Position numbers and translations under genes: made by a program. From positions 31,911 through 95,910 of the forward strand of contig JACKBR010000015.1 in NCBI GenBank assembly GCA_020634495.1: a stretch of 64,000 bases of DNA, read 5' to 3'. The stretch comes from Ardenticatenaceae bacterium (GTDB lineage: Bacteria; Chloroflexota; Anaerolineae; Promineifilales; Promineifilaceae). The notes beneath the pieces were generated by a model. It was not told the DNA's origin. It searched no databases and saw nothing but the letters and a program-made list of their open reading frames with translations. Shown one piece after another: positions 18,052-25,436 of the stretch (positions within the stretch are counted from its first letter, which is position 1; every line of letters begins with the position of its first letter).

Positions 18052-18058
18052 CATTTGA

Positions 18059-18493
18059 TTACGCATCTTCTGCCTGTCTGCATTCAGCACACAAGCCCGT
18101 AATTGCCAGATGAGACAAATCTGCCTCAAAACCGTGCTCTTCTAGCAGGTGAGCTGCCAGCGCTTCAAAGTGATGATCCTCCAGCGACGCCACATGGTGG
18201 CACTGGCGACAGACCAGATGATGATGTGGCGAATCACCAACAACCTCAAAAACGGTGTGCCCGCCAATGTCGGCTTTGGCCACCAGCTGCATGTCGCAGA
18301 AGAAGTCTAAAATGCGGTACACCGTGGCCCGGTTGATGGCGGGCTGCTGTTCGTTGACCGAATCATAAATTTCGCAGGCGGTGGCGTGCCCGCCGTGGGC
18401 GCAAACGGTATCTAAAACGATTTGTCGCTGGGGGGTCATGCGGTAGCCGCGTTCTCGAATTTGCCGGACATAATCGATGGTGTTGTGGGACAT
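18059..18493 (-). CDS. Fur-family transcriptional regulator
   Basis: The 144-residue protein has the Fur winged helix (MTPQRQIVLDTVCAHGGHAT, INRATVYRILDFFCDMQLV) and the metal-binding dimerisation domain (SPHHHLVCRQCHHVASLEDH). Two CxxC pairs (CRQC, CAEC) fit the structural zinc site. It is the first gene of the cluster with cbiM-cbiQ-cbiO 60 bases downstream. A nickel- or cobalt-sensing (Nur-like) role is therefore plausible, although Zur or Fur cannot be excluded. The ATG has AAGG seven bases upstream. A palindrome at 18522-18535 could be its own operator. Confidence 0.88.
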   Translation of the reverse strand: MSHNTIDYVRQIRERGYRMTPQRQIVLDTVCAHGGHATACEIYDSVNEQQPAINRATVYRILDFFCDMQLVAKADIGGHTVFEVVGDSPHHHLVCRQCHHVASLEDHHFEALAAHLLEEHGFEADLSHLAITGLCAECRQAEDA

Positions 18494-18802
18494 TGTTTTA
18501 CCTTAGGGCGCACATCCTTATTGCGAATTTTCGCATTAGCAACTATTGGCGATAATTTTAGCGGCAAATAGCAAGGGGGCAACCATTAGAACGGCCGTTC
18601 CACTCAATTCTTCCTACCTGCTCATTTTTCGTTAATGTTTGGGAAGTTGTTATACAAACTTGGCAATAATTTGGATCAATTTGGTTGGCTTAGTACCTAA
18701 TTTTAGGGCTACGGCCGTTCCCCCACCAACGCCACCCACCAATTCGCCACATTTGCTGCCAAATTGTGGAAAGTTATAATGTCTCTATTTTGGGAACGAT
18801 AG
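18494..18802. other. Divergent intergenic region upstream of the fur-like gene and a P-loop kinase
   Basis: About 310 bases without a gene. It holds the palindrome at 18522-18535 and two ACGGCCGT copies (18591, 18711). Part of the text after 18711 resembles the start of the spacer around 19457 (AGGGCTACGGCCGTT). Promoters for the regulator and for the plus-strand gene at 18803 must lie here; I cannot place them reliably. Confidence 0.5.
18522..18535. promoter_or_regulatory. Candidate Fur-family operator
   Basis: TGCGAATTTTCGCA is a perfect 14-bp palindrome located 29-42 bases upstream of the regulator's ATG, where a promoter would lie. Position and symmetry suit autoregulation by a dimeric Fur-family protein. 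The sequence does not match the classic E. coli Fur or Zur boxes, so the assignment is inference. Confidence 0.4.
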
Positions 18803-19339
18803 ATGGGTGTCAAAAATTTCTTAGTCGAAGGTGTCTCCGGTACGGGCAAAACCTCGGTGGCTGAAGAATTGCAGCGGCGTGGGTATCACGTCCTCCATGG
18901 TGACCGGGAGTTGAAATATCGGGGCGATCCAAAAACAGGAGAACCGATAAATGAGCCTGTCTTTGAGAGCGCGTGGGATAAAGCCGTCTGGCAACAGAAA
19001 CATCTGCTTTGGGATATAAACAAAGTTAAATCTGTGGTCGCTGATCATAGCAAGGCAATTTCTTTCTTCTGCGGTGGCTCGCGGAATTTTTCAAAATTCA
19101 TCCATTTATTTGACGCCGTTTTTGTGCTTGAAGTTGCCGCTCTTGACACATTGTATCGGCGGCTTGATGAGCGCGTGGCGCGAGACCCGACTGACTGGGG
19201 CGGAAAACCAGAGGAAAAGGCGCTCCTGGCGCGGTTGCACCAAACGAAAGAAGACATTCCCAGCGGCGGCATCGTCATAGATGCCACACAACCACTTGCC
19301 AGCGTCGTGGATGAAATTCTTCGCCATGTTTGCCCGTAA
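18803..19339 (+). CDS. P-loop nucleotide/nucleoside kinase-like protein
   Basis: The 178-residue protein begins with FLVEGVSGTGKTSVAEELQR, a Walker A motif with GVSGTGKT, and continues in the style of small AAA_17/AAA_18 kinases. A lid-like region rich in Arg follows (LDTLYRRLDERVARD), and the C-terminus is IVIDATQPLASVVDEIL, as in shikimate or dephospho-CoA kinase-like folds. Substrate unknown. The gene lacks any ACGGCCGT copy. ATG at 18803 with GGGAA upstream. Confidence 0.75.
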   Translation: MGVKNFLVEGVSGTGKTSVAEELQRRGYHVLHGDRELKYRGDPKTGEPINEPVFESAWDKAVWQQKHLLWDINKVKSVVADHSKAISFFCGGSRNFSKFIHLFDAVFVLEVAALDTLYRRLDERVARDPTDWGGKPEEKALLARLHQTKEDIPSGGIVIDATQPLASVVDEILRHVCP

Positions 19340-19368
19340 GGCATCGTAAGTAAATCACGAAAAGTTGC

Positions 19369-20430
19369 TTAATATCCTGAGCGTAATCTGTGATTTACTT
19401 CAATCTTAAACACTGTTTGAACCAAGGATCTTCGATCAGAGCCAAGTTTTAGGGCTACGGCCGTTTCCCCCACCAACACCCCCCGCAAATTCGCCACATT
19501 CTGCCGCCACACGTGCGGCTGATCCACATACAAACTGTTATGCAAGATGGCCTGGATGACGGCCGTTTCCGCCACATCTTCCACCACCGTTTCCGCTGAA
19601 TCGTGACGAGACAACAAACAGAGAACCACCTTTTGCGGGCGTACGGCCGTTTCCTGCACAAAGTCTGGGTTTACCGCCCGCAAATCCACCCGGTATTTTG
19701 TTTCCTGGCGCACAATTTCGCTTTGCAGGAACGGCCGTAACTGCGAAAACTCATTGAGCATGTCGCCGCGCAGCTTGGCCAGCCCCACCGGATAGCCGTG
19801 CAAAAAGCCCTCACTGTCCACAAAAACCATGCTGTCCGTGAGCAAACGGAAGCCCGCCAGCGCCAGCCGCAGCGCCGTGGTGCTTTTGCCCGTGTTGTGC
19901 GGAGCCAGCAGCAGCAGGGCTACGCCATCCCGCACCAGGCAAGAAGCGTGCAGCATTCCATACCCGTGCGAAATAACCAAATTGAGCAGCAGCGTGTGCA
20001 GCAGGCATTGGGCCACCAGGTCGGGTCTGGCGGCCAACTGCGGATCGAGTACGGCCGTACCGCACCGCCTGCCCAAATCCAAATGCGCCATCCCCCAACC
20101 GCCCAACTGCATCATCAACCAGTCGCCACTGCCGCTGTAGGTGATCTGCTGCATCAAATTGTCTGGCGCGGGGCCAGGCGGCTGGCTCAGCGGCTGCACC
20201 ACCAGCTGAAGCTGGCCTAAGGACGGCTTTGTTTGAGTAGTTTGCGTGTAATTTTGTAGGGCGAGGGAAACGGCCGTTAACACCCCCTCCTGATTACTTT
20301 GCACCTGCAATGAATGGCCAAACAGCCGCGCCTCACGTTGGAACCTGAGCTTGTTAGCGCCACGCTGCCAAAAATCATCAAGTTTGGTCTCGTCTAACCG
20401 GGAAAGCCAATCGGAGTTGGGGATTTTCAT
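19369..20430 (-). CDS. HprK-like serine kinase domain protein
   Basis: The 353-residue protein resembles the C-terminal half of HPr kinase. It has YGMLHASCLVRDGVALLLL leading into Walker A APHNTGKSTTALRLALAGF, then LLTDSMVFVDSEGFLHGYPV. HprK-like stand-alone kinases of this kind occur in lasso-peptide clusters, where they phosphorylate the peptide's C-terminal serine, and in HPr-rel-A/PqqD-type peptide systems. The ATG at 20430 has GGAG nine bases upstream; the frame is open to 20544. The gene points away from the 21-residue peptide genes, about 500 bases off. Its unusually many ACGGCCGT copies include 19457, 19558, 19642, 19732, 20051 and 20270. Confidence 0.75.
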   Translation of the reverse strand: MKIPNSDWLSRLDETKLDDFWQRGANKLRFQREARLFGHSLQVQSNQEGVLTAVSLALQNYTQTTQTKPSLGQLQLVVQPLSQPPGPAPDNLMQQITYSGSGDWLMMQLGGWGMAHLDLGRRCGTAVLDPQLAARPDLVAQCLLHTLLLNLVISHGYGMLHASCLVRDGVALLLLAPHNTGKSTTALRLALAGFRLLTDSMVFVDSEGFLHGYPVGLAKLRGDMLNEFSQLRPFLQSEIVRQETKYRVDLRAVNPDFVQETAVRPQKVVLCLLSRHDSAETVVEDVAETAVIQAILHNSLYVDQPHVWRQNVANLRGVLVGETAVALKLGSDRRSLVQTVFKIEVNHRLRSGY

Positions 20431-20510
20431 GCAAATTGCTCCAGCGTCAGGCACACCGCTTCGCTTATGGATTAAATATGGCTCTTTGGGAATTCGCGGG
20501 ATAGAGCCTG

Positions 20511-20559
20511 ACGTGATACGTGAAACGTGAGCAGAGAAAATCACGCATCACGTTTCACG
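20511..20559. repeat. ACGTTTCACG-type hairpin repeat
   Basis: CGTGAAACGTGA (20519-20530) pairs with TCACGTTTCACG (20548-20559), a perfect 12-bp stem, and the outer parts also match with gaps. The first bases of the window (CACGTTTCACGCCTCACTC) look like part of another copy. Confidence 0.6.
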
Positions 20560-20591
20560 GTATCAACCCCGCAAAATCCTGAAGACCCTTA

Positions 20592-20686
20592 AATATTAGC
20601 CACAAAGTACACAGAGGGTTTTGCGTTTAGGTTCAAAGCCTCTGAATTCTCTTTTTCCTCTGTAGCTTTTTCGGAAAGATTCTAAG
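20592..20686. repeat. 95-bp CACAGAGG repeat (MITE-like), near-complete copy
   Basis: It runs from TATTAGCCACAAAG to CTGTAGCTTTTTCGGAAAGA, with GTTTAGGTTCAAAGCC and TCTGAATTCTCTTTTTCCTC inside. The inverse complement of 39508-39608 matches it along its whole length with few changes. Its ends (AGCCACAGAG and CTCTGTGGCT in the better copy) are inverted, like a miniature transposable element. No transposase is in the window. Confidence 0.75.
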
Positions 20687-20729
20687 CCTTGATGAAAATG
20701 AATCCAATTATTTCAGCCAAGCGTACAAA

Positions 20730-20757
20730 TTGTCGAAAGGGGCAAAACGGTTATACT
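20730..20757 (+). promoter_or_regulatory. Candidate promoter for the peptide cassette
   Basis: TTGTCG (20730-20735) and TATACT (20752-20757) are separated by 16 bases, close to a housekeeping-type -35/-10 pair. It lies about 175 bases upstream of the first peptide start and outside the inverted repeats. Only a pattern match. Confidence 0.4.
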
Positions 20758-20932
20758 ATTCACCAATGCTTCTGGCAAGCAAGCCAACATGAACGGACTT
20801 CACTGCCACCATGCACCAGCTTAACAAACCAGGAACTGTTTGGAAGGCAACCAGAATCAGGTGATACATTTGGTCAAAGGGAGGCACGTTACCGTCAGGT
20901 ACAGCCCATTTCTTAACTTCTAGGAGAAACCT

Positions 20933-20998
20933 ATGTACAAAAAACCAGCAATCACCAAGCACGAAGAACTGACCCAGGTTACGTTCAGCAGCCACTAA
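20933..20998 (+). CDS. 21-residue RiPP-like precursor peptide, copy 1
   Basis: The tiny gene has TAGGAG seven bases before its ATG. It encodes a peptide beginning MYKKPAITKHEE and ending LTQVTFSSH. Y2-x-x-P5-x-I7 matches the YxxPxL leader motif bound by RRE/PqqD-type proteins in lasso-peptide systems. Thr17 occupies the place of the conserved penultimate leader threonine, leaving only a few residues (FSSH) beyond it, far too short for a lasso core. The second copy encodes the identical peptide with only synonymous changes, strong evidence of selection on the protein. Ser19 and Ser20 are candidates for phosphorylation by the HprK-like kinase (inference). Confidence 0.8.
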   Translation: MYKKPAITKHEELTQVTFSSH

Positions 20999-21056
20999 TT
21001 AGCACCCCCCAAATATTAAACAGAACAATCTTTTTCAAACCAGTAGGAGAAGGTAA

Positions 21057-21122
21057 ATGTACAAAAAACCAGCAATCACCAAGCACGAAGAGTTGACCCA
21101 GGTTACCTTCAGCAGCCACTAA
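21057..21122 (+). CDS. 21-residue RiPP-like precursor peptide, copy 2
   Basis: Same 21-residue product as the gene at 20933, 58 bases downstream, with its own AGGAG nine bases before the ATG. Three codons differ (GAA/GAG for Glu12, CTG/TTG for Leu13, ACG/ACC for Thr17), all silent. The upstream leader is similar for only about 12 bases (TAGGAGAA). The nucleotidyltransferase gene begins 86 bases further on in the same direction and may be co-transcribed. Confidence 0.8.
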   Translation: MYKKPAITKHEELTQVTFSSH

Positions 21123-21208
21123 TTTTGGTTGGACGCAGAAGAATCTGAGATAAATCCCGCTGTGTCGGTTGGTAATGTGCCTCTCTTTGACCAGAATAAA
21201 ACCATTGC

Positions 21209-22471
21209 ATGACAACCCAAACAGCGACCACAACCACCCAATACCTGCTAGATAGTTTACGCCCCGAACAACAACCAGAAAATTGGCTACAAAAAGCCCA
21301 ACAGCTCAACTGGGATGATTTTGTCGTGCGGGCCATTGCCTTTGGCCTGGCACCGCAAGTTTACGCACGGCTGCAAGCGTGGCAGGCGGCCATCCCCGCC
21401 AAGGCGCTGGCCAAACTAGCCATTACCCACAAAGCGCAGGCCAAACGAAGCGAAGCCATTTATGGCCAGCTCGCCCAGGTGCTGGCCGCCTGCAACCAGG
21501 CCAATTTGCAGCCAATTGCCCTGAAAGGCATCCATTTGGCCGCCTGCTACTATGCCGAACCCGCCCTGCGCCCAATGAACGACATCGATCTGCTGTTTAC
21601 CCCAGATGAATTGCCCCAGGCAGAAGCTGTGCTGCTGGCGCTTGGCTATGGCGGCAAGCATAAATCTGCTGAATCGGGAGCGCGGGTCACCAAACATACC
21701 AGCACCTTTCGCCGTGAAGGAGCCAGCAAGCCAAGCGCCACGCCCAATCCGTATCTCTCAGCCAGCCTGGACCGCACCATTGAGCCGCACAGCTCGCTGG
21801 AAGAATCGTGGTTTGGCTTAAAGGTGGACATTACGCCGGGGATTCGAGAAAGGGTGGATACGGCCGTATTGGCCAACCATCCCTGCCAGGTTCTTAACCC
21901 AACCGACCTGCTGCACCACATCTGCCTCCACTTTAGCTTCCACCTCATCCAGGGCGCACCTTCCTTCGTGCAGCTCACCGATTTGCTGGTCATTACCCAG
22001 AACCCAACCTCCGGGAGGTTCCTGGGATTATCGGGGTCATTTATCAAACCTCCCGGAAGTTTATTTTCGGAGGAGTGGGCATCCTCGGTTCACAAAGTTG
22101 ATTGGGGCATTTTTTTGCAGCGTGTGGCCGAAGCGAAGAGCGCAGGCTACGTGCTGGCGGCGCTGACGCTGGCCCAAAAATTGGTCGGTGCGCCGCTGCC
22201 AGAACACATTTTGCCCAAGCTGGCTGAGCAAACGCCCGCCAGCCTGCGGCAGCACATTGCCCAAATGGATTTGGCCTACGTGCTGCGCCGCACCCAGCAA
22301 AGACCGCTGGTCACCCTGGCCGACCGGCTGCGGCGCGGCGTTCAAGATCGTGTGGAAATTGCCCGCTGGGCACCCACTTTTGCCGGAAAATGGCGCGTGT
22401 GGCAAACGGCCGTACAGTTCAGCCGCACGGATACAGCCCAAATGTTGAAAAAGAAGGAGACTGGAGATTAG
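21209..22471 (+). CDS. NTP_transf_5-family nucleotidyltransferase
   Basis: The 420-residue protein has the family signature LQPIALKGIHLAACYYAEP followed by ALRPMNDIDLLFTPDELPQA, where the D-I-D pair provides the metal ligands. The conserved EPHSSLEESWFGLKVDI and LLHHICLHFSFH blocks follow. Members of this family (Pfam NTP_transf_5) accompany HprK-like kinases in lasso-peptide and related clusters and are thought to modify phosphorylated peptides or polymers. A stretch of about 25 residues (SGRFLGLSGSFIKPPGSL) is encoded by an in-frame palindromic repeat at 22006-22061. The C-terminal KETGD and stop come from the GGAGATT repeat. No clear ribosome binding site is visible. Confidence 0.82.
   Translation: MTTQTATTTTQYLLDSLRPEQQPENWLQKAQQLNWDDFVVRAIAFGLAPQVYARLQAWQAAIPAKALAKLAITHKAQAKRSEAIYGQLAQVLAACNQANLQPIALKGIHLAACYYAEPALRPMNDIDLLFTPDELPQAEAVLLALGYGGKHKSAESGARVTKHTSTFRREGASKPSATPNPYLSASLDRTIEPHSSLEESWFGLKVDITPGIRERVDTAVLANHPCQVLNPTDLLHHICLHFSFHLIQGAPSFVQLTDLLVITQNPTSGRFLGLSGSFIKPPGSLFSEEWASSVHKVDWGIFLQRVAEAKSAGYVLAALTLAQKLVGAPLPEHILPKLAEQTPASLRQHIAQMDLAYVLRRTQQRPLVTLADRLRRGVQDRVEIARWAPTFAGKWRVWQTAVQFSRTDTAQMLKKKETGD
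22006..22061. repeat. Palindromic repeat inside a coding sequence
   Basis: AACCTCCGGGAGGTT (22006-22020) is itself a palindrome and is followed at 22046 by AACCTCCCGGAAGTTT. The arms resemble the CCCCGGAAACT hairpins at 3131 and 44507. It is read in frame within the nucleotidyltransferase gene. Confidence 0.55.
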
Positions 22472-22522
22472 AGATTGGAGATTAAGCGCTGGCAATCTCC
22501 AATCTCCAGTCTCCAATCTCCC
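22456..22522. repeat. GGAGATT-unit hairpin repeat, copy 1
   Basis: GGAGACTGGAGATTAGAGAT followed by TGGAGATT faces AATCTCCAATCTCCAGTCTC across a ten-base loop, forming a stem of about 27 bp with few mismatches. The left arm encodes the end and stop (TAG 22469-22471) of the nucleotidyltransferase gene. Other copies are at 24489, 27053 and 37334. Confidence 0.8.
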
Positions 22523-22545
22523 CAATTTTACGGAGAAGAACCCTT

Positions 22546-24504
22546 TTGAAACTATCCCGCCTGCTTTCACTCACCCTGGCCGTCGCTGGCGGCGTCGCCT
22601 CCAGCCGCGTGCTGCAACGCCGCCAACGGTGGGAAGCACAAAACAACCGCATGGCCATCTGCGTGGATTTTGACGACGCCCAGGCTGCCGCCATCCGCGC
22701 CGGGCTAACGCTGGCCGAGCTGGTGCAGATGCTGGCCAGCATCGGAGCCACGCACCTTTCCCTGCCAGAACTCACCCTCAATCGTTTACTAAAAACTGGC
22801 CAACTCACCCCCCAAGCGCCAGACAATCCTCGCCAGGACACACCCCGCGTGGGACATTGGAATTATCTGCATGGCCCGCAGTCGCTGGTGGGCCATCTGG
22901 CCACCGAGCTGCGGCAGCGGCTGCCTTACACCCGGCCAGAATGTCTGGGTGGGCAAACGCTGGTTTTTGCAGGCGATTTGCCCACGATTGGCGAGATTGG
23001 TCTGGGGTACGACATGGCGCTGGCGCAAAAAATCCAGGCCAATGGGCTGGCGCTGTTGCCCCGCCCTGTCAGCTACGCCTGGCCAGAAAAAGCGCTGCTG
23101 GAACGAACTTTGGCGCAAACGGCCGTACTCAGCCACACCGTTGCCTTTGCCGGGAACATGATTTTGGGCCACGAAATGCACCTGGACGAAACCGTCGCAG
23201 CGATGGAAGCCCACGATTTATCGCTGGTCTATTTTGCCCAATCCCGCCACCAAAAGGGCGACTGGTTTGTGGCCAAGCGGCGCGCCCCGCACGTCATTTT
23301 GGCGCACCAGTTCACCCCAGAAGAGATGATTCCGCTCGATTTTCACGCCGCCTGCCACAATTGGGCACACTTTGCCCGGGAGCGCGGCATTCGTCTTTGT
23401 TATGTCAATTTCTTCCGCGTGCTGCACGCCACCGCCCCGCTGGAAGGCGTCGATTACGTGCATCACCTGAAGCACGCGCTGGAGGATGCGGGCTTTGTGG
23501 TTTCGTCCCAGGTTGATTTGCCCACACCAGTGCCCGCACCAACTGCCCAGGAATTGGCTTTGGCGGGGGTTAGCGTGGCGGGCATCGGGGCAACGGCCGT
23601 TTCCAGCCTGCTCAATCTGCCAGAAACCATCGCCCTGCCGCTGACGGTAGCCGCTGCTGGCGGTGCCGCCGCCCTCCCCTTTGTGGAAGAACAGCGCAAC
23701 CAGGCCGCTATTGCCCGCCTGGCTCACTCACACGACCATGATCATCACCACCATGACCATGATCACGGCCACCATCATCATCACGACCACGACCACGGGC
23801 ACGATCACGGTGATTTGGCGGCGCTGTACCCGCCCTCCTACGCGCCCAAATTAATTGCCCTGGGCGCAACAGCCCTCGCGCCGATTGCCGTGCAGCGCAC
23901 CACCCAACTGGATGGCGCGGCGGGCTGGCTGGCGGGGCTGGCCTACCAGGCGACTGCCGCAGCTGCGCTGGCCACCAGCACCAGCGGTCAGGAGTATCAG
24001 CTGCGCATCGAGACGTACAAAGGGTTTAATCTGGATTGGCTGGTGCCGTTGGCAACGGCCGTCCTGCAACTCCCCAACAGCAACGGCAAACTGGCAGCCC
24101 TGGCCCTGCTCGGCGCAGGTTGGCTGGCAGCCCGCCAACAAAATTCTGGATGTACTCTCAGCCATCGATCCGGGCCACGCGGAGGGGCACACCCACCACA
24201 TTTCGGCAGCAATGGCCACACTTGGCGACATTCAGATGGCCATCGGGCCCAAGCCAGCGCGTAAATGGGCTGGCTTGGGCCTGCGCTACGGCCGTTTCGC
24301 TGGTGCTGGCCAATCGAGGATACAAAAATGCGGCCGTGGGAACGGCCGTTCTCGGCACAGTGGGTCAGGCAATGGGGCTGGCCAGCTTCCGCCACCCCGA
24401 ACGCGCCCTGAAAGACACTTTGCAGCAGGCCGCCCAGCTTTGCCATTGGTGCAGGGGTGGGATTAGTGGTTTTACTAATTGGTCAAAAGGAGACTGGAGA
24501 TTAG
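22546..24504 (+). pseudogene. DUF5693-family membrane protein with three frame changes near its end
   Basis: From a TTG start (GGAG 11 bases upstream) the frame reads like DUF5693: MAICVDFDDAQAAA, ATHLSLPELTLNRLLKTGQL, TIGEIGLGYDMALAQKIQ, HTVAFAGNMILGHEMHLDE and RERGIRLCYVNFFRVLHA. A loop of about 30 residues rich in His and Asp (about 23725-23815) and several membrane helices follow. After about 24140 sense moves to frame 2 (ILDVLSAIDPGHAEGHTHHI), at about 24275 to frame 3 (ATAVSLVLANRGYKNAAV), and at about 24435 back to frame 1 (FAIGAGVGLVVLLIG) with stop 24502-24504. Three one-base events in 300 bases mean decay or local sequence error. Function of the family unknown. Confidence 0.72.
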
Positions 24505-24555
24505 AGATTGGAGATTGAGCACAAACAATCTCCAATCTCCAATCTCTGATCTCCC
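24489..24555. repeat. GGAGATT-unit hairpin repeat, copy 2
   Basis: Same design as copy 1: GGAGACTGGAGATTAGAGAT and its continuation face CAATCTCCAATCTCCAATCT. Its left arm again encodes a C-terminal KETGD and the stop of the upstream gene, here the DUF5693 gene. Its right arm ends immediately before the ATG of the next gene. Confidence 0.8.
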
Positions 24556-25398
24556 ATGAATCTCCCAAAATCCGCCAGCGACACCCGCTTTTGCCACATT
24601 CCCGCCGGGCCGTTTATTTATGGGCCAGAGGTTTGCTACGAGCGGTTGGACCAGTGCCCGCCATTCAAACCGCAGCAAACGATGGATTTACCCGAATTTT
24701 GGCTGGCGGAATTCCCCGTGACCTACCGGCAGTGGCGCGAATTTTTGCAGGGGACGGGACATGTATGGAACGGCCGTTGGTATGCGGTGGTCAGTGGCTG
24801 GCGCGGCACATTCCGGCGGGCCTTTGCTCCTGTAGATGATTATCCCGCAGGGCACGACAATTTCCCCATTGTGGATGTGACTCAAGCAGAGGCATATCTT
24901 TACTGCGACTGGCTATCCGAAAAGCTGGGCGTAGAAATCACCTTGCCCACGGAGTTTCAGTGGGAAAAGGCAGCGCGGGGGGCGGACGGCCGTTTCTATC
25001 CCTGGGGTAATCAAAAACCACGCCCCGAAATTCAGTGGCAGGCCACCTTTCCAGTAAAGCCTGCCAGTTACTTATTCAGTTTGCTCGTCAAGCCTCGCCG
25101 GGAATGGGCACGGGCTGGCTGGTATTGGCGCAACGGCTACCCGCTGCCGGTTGGTTCCATTTCGCAAAATGTGTCGCCCTACGGCTGTGTAGACATGAGC
25201 GGCAACACTTGGGAATGGACCAGCAGCCTGTACAACCCCACCCTGCCCGATTTTCACGTGGTGAAGGGCGGCTCCTGGGGCTACACAATTCACCACGCCG
25301 CCTGCAACGTGCGCAGCGCGTGCAGCGTCACCACCCCCAGCCGCAATTACCATGCCCAGGGAACCGGATTTCGGGTGCTGGCGAATGTACTCCGTTAA
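24556..25398 (+). CDS. Formylglycine-generating-enzyme-like (FGE-sulfatase domain) protein
   Basis: The 280-residue protein spans one FGE-sulfatase/SUMF1 domain: FCHIPAGPFIYGPE, EFWLAEFPVTYRQWREFL, NFPIVDVTQAEAYLYCDWLS, ITLPTEFQWEKAARGADGRF and YPWGN, then YGCVDMSGNTWEWTSS, VVKGGSWGY and GTGFRVL. The fold is shared by true FGE, ergothioneine enzymes and many proteins of other function. A single Cys sits in the C-terminal region (RSACSV), and a second catalytic Cys is not clear, so sulfatase activation is not assured. The ATG abuts the GGAGATT repeat and has no visible ribosome binding site. Confidence 0.82.
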   Translation: MNLPKSASDTRFCHIPAGPFIYGPEVCYERLDQCPPFKPQQTMDLPEFWLAEFPVTYRQWREFLQGTGHVWNGRWYAVVSGWRGTFRRAFAPVDDYPAGHDNFPIVDVTQAEAYLYCDWLSEKLGVEITLPTEFQWEKAARGADGRFYPWGNQKPRPEIQWQATFPVKPASYLFSLLVKPRREWARAGWYWRNGYPLPVGSISQNVSPYGCVDMSGNTWEWTSSLYNPTLPDFHVVKGGSWGYTIHHAACNVRSACSVTTPSRNYHAQGTGFRVLANVLR

Positions 25399-25436
25399 GA
25401 TAGAGTAAGATTGCAGGAGGATTAATTGGAGGAAAA

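Larger units (their letters stand above)
20431..20932. other. Spacer between the HprK-like gene and the peptide genes
   Basis: About 500 bases holding two dispersed repeats (20511-20559 and 20592-20686), a candidate promoter (20730-20757) and the left inverted repeat of the peptide cassette (20871-20893). No convincing gene is present. Confidence 0.6.
20871..21193 (+). mobile_element. 323-bp cassette with 23-bp inverted ends carrying two peptide genes
   Basis: The left end (20871-20893, starting TGGTCAAAGGGAGGCACG) and the inverse complement of the right end (21171-21193) agree at 21 of 23 positions. The two differences are both G versus A, which in RNA become G-U pairs, so the ends could also close a long-range RNA stem. 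Between them lie only the two 21-codon genes and their leaders. No target-site duplication or transposase is evident, so mobility is inference. Confidence 0.55.

Noticed and set aside
20933..21122. Calling the peptides ordinary lasso-peptide precursors
   Set aside because: Only three or four residues follow the penultimate-Thr position and no cyclase or leader protease is nearby, so a lariat core cannot form.
20640..21336. Several 75-82-codon minus-strand frames across the peptide cassette, two sharing CWFFVH
   Set aside because: They are the complement of the duplicated 21-residue genes. The synonymous pattern of differences fits the plus strand only.
23725..23815. His/Asp-rich stretch suggesting a zinc transporter or metallochaperone
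   Set aside because: The surrounding protein matches DUF5693, not a cation transporter; the stretch is a loop insertion of unknown role.
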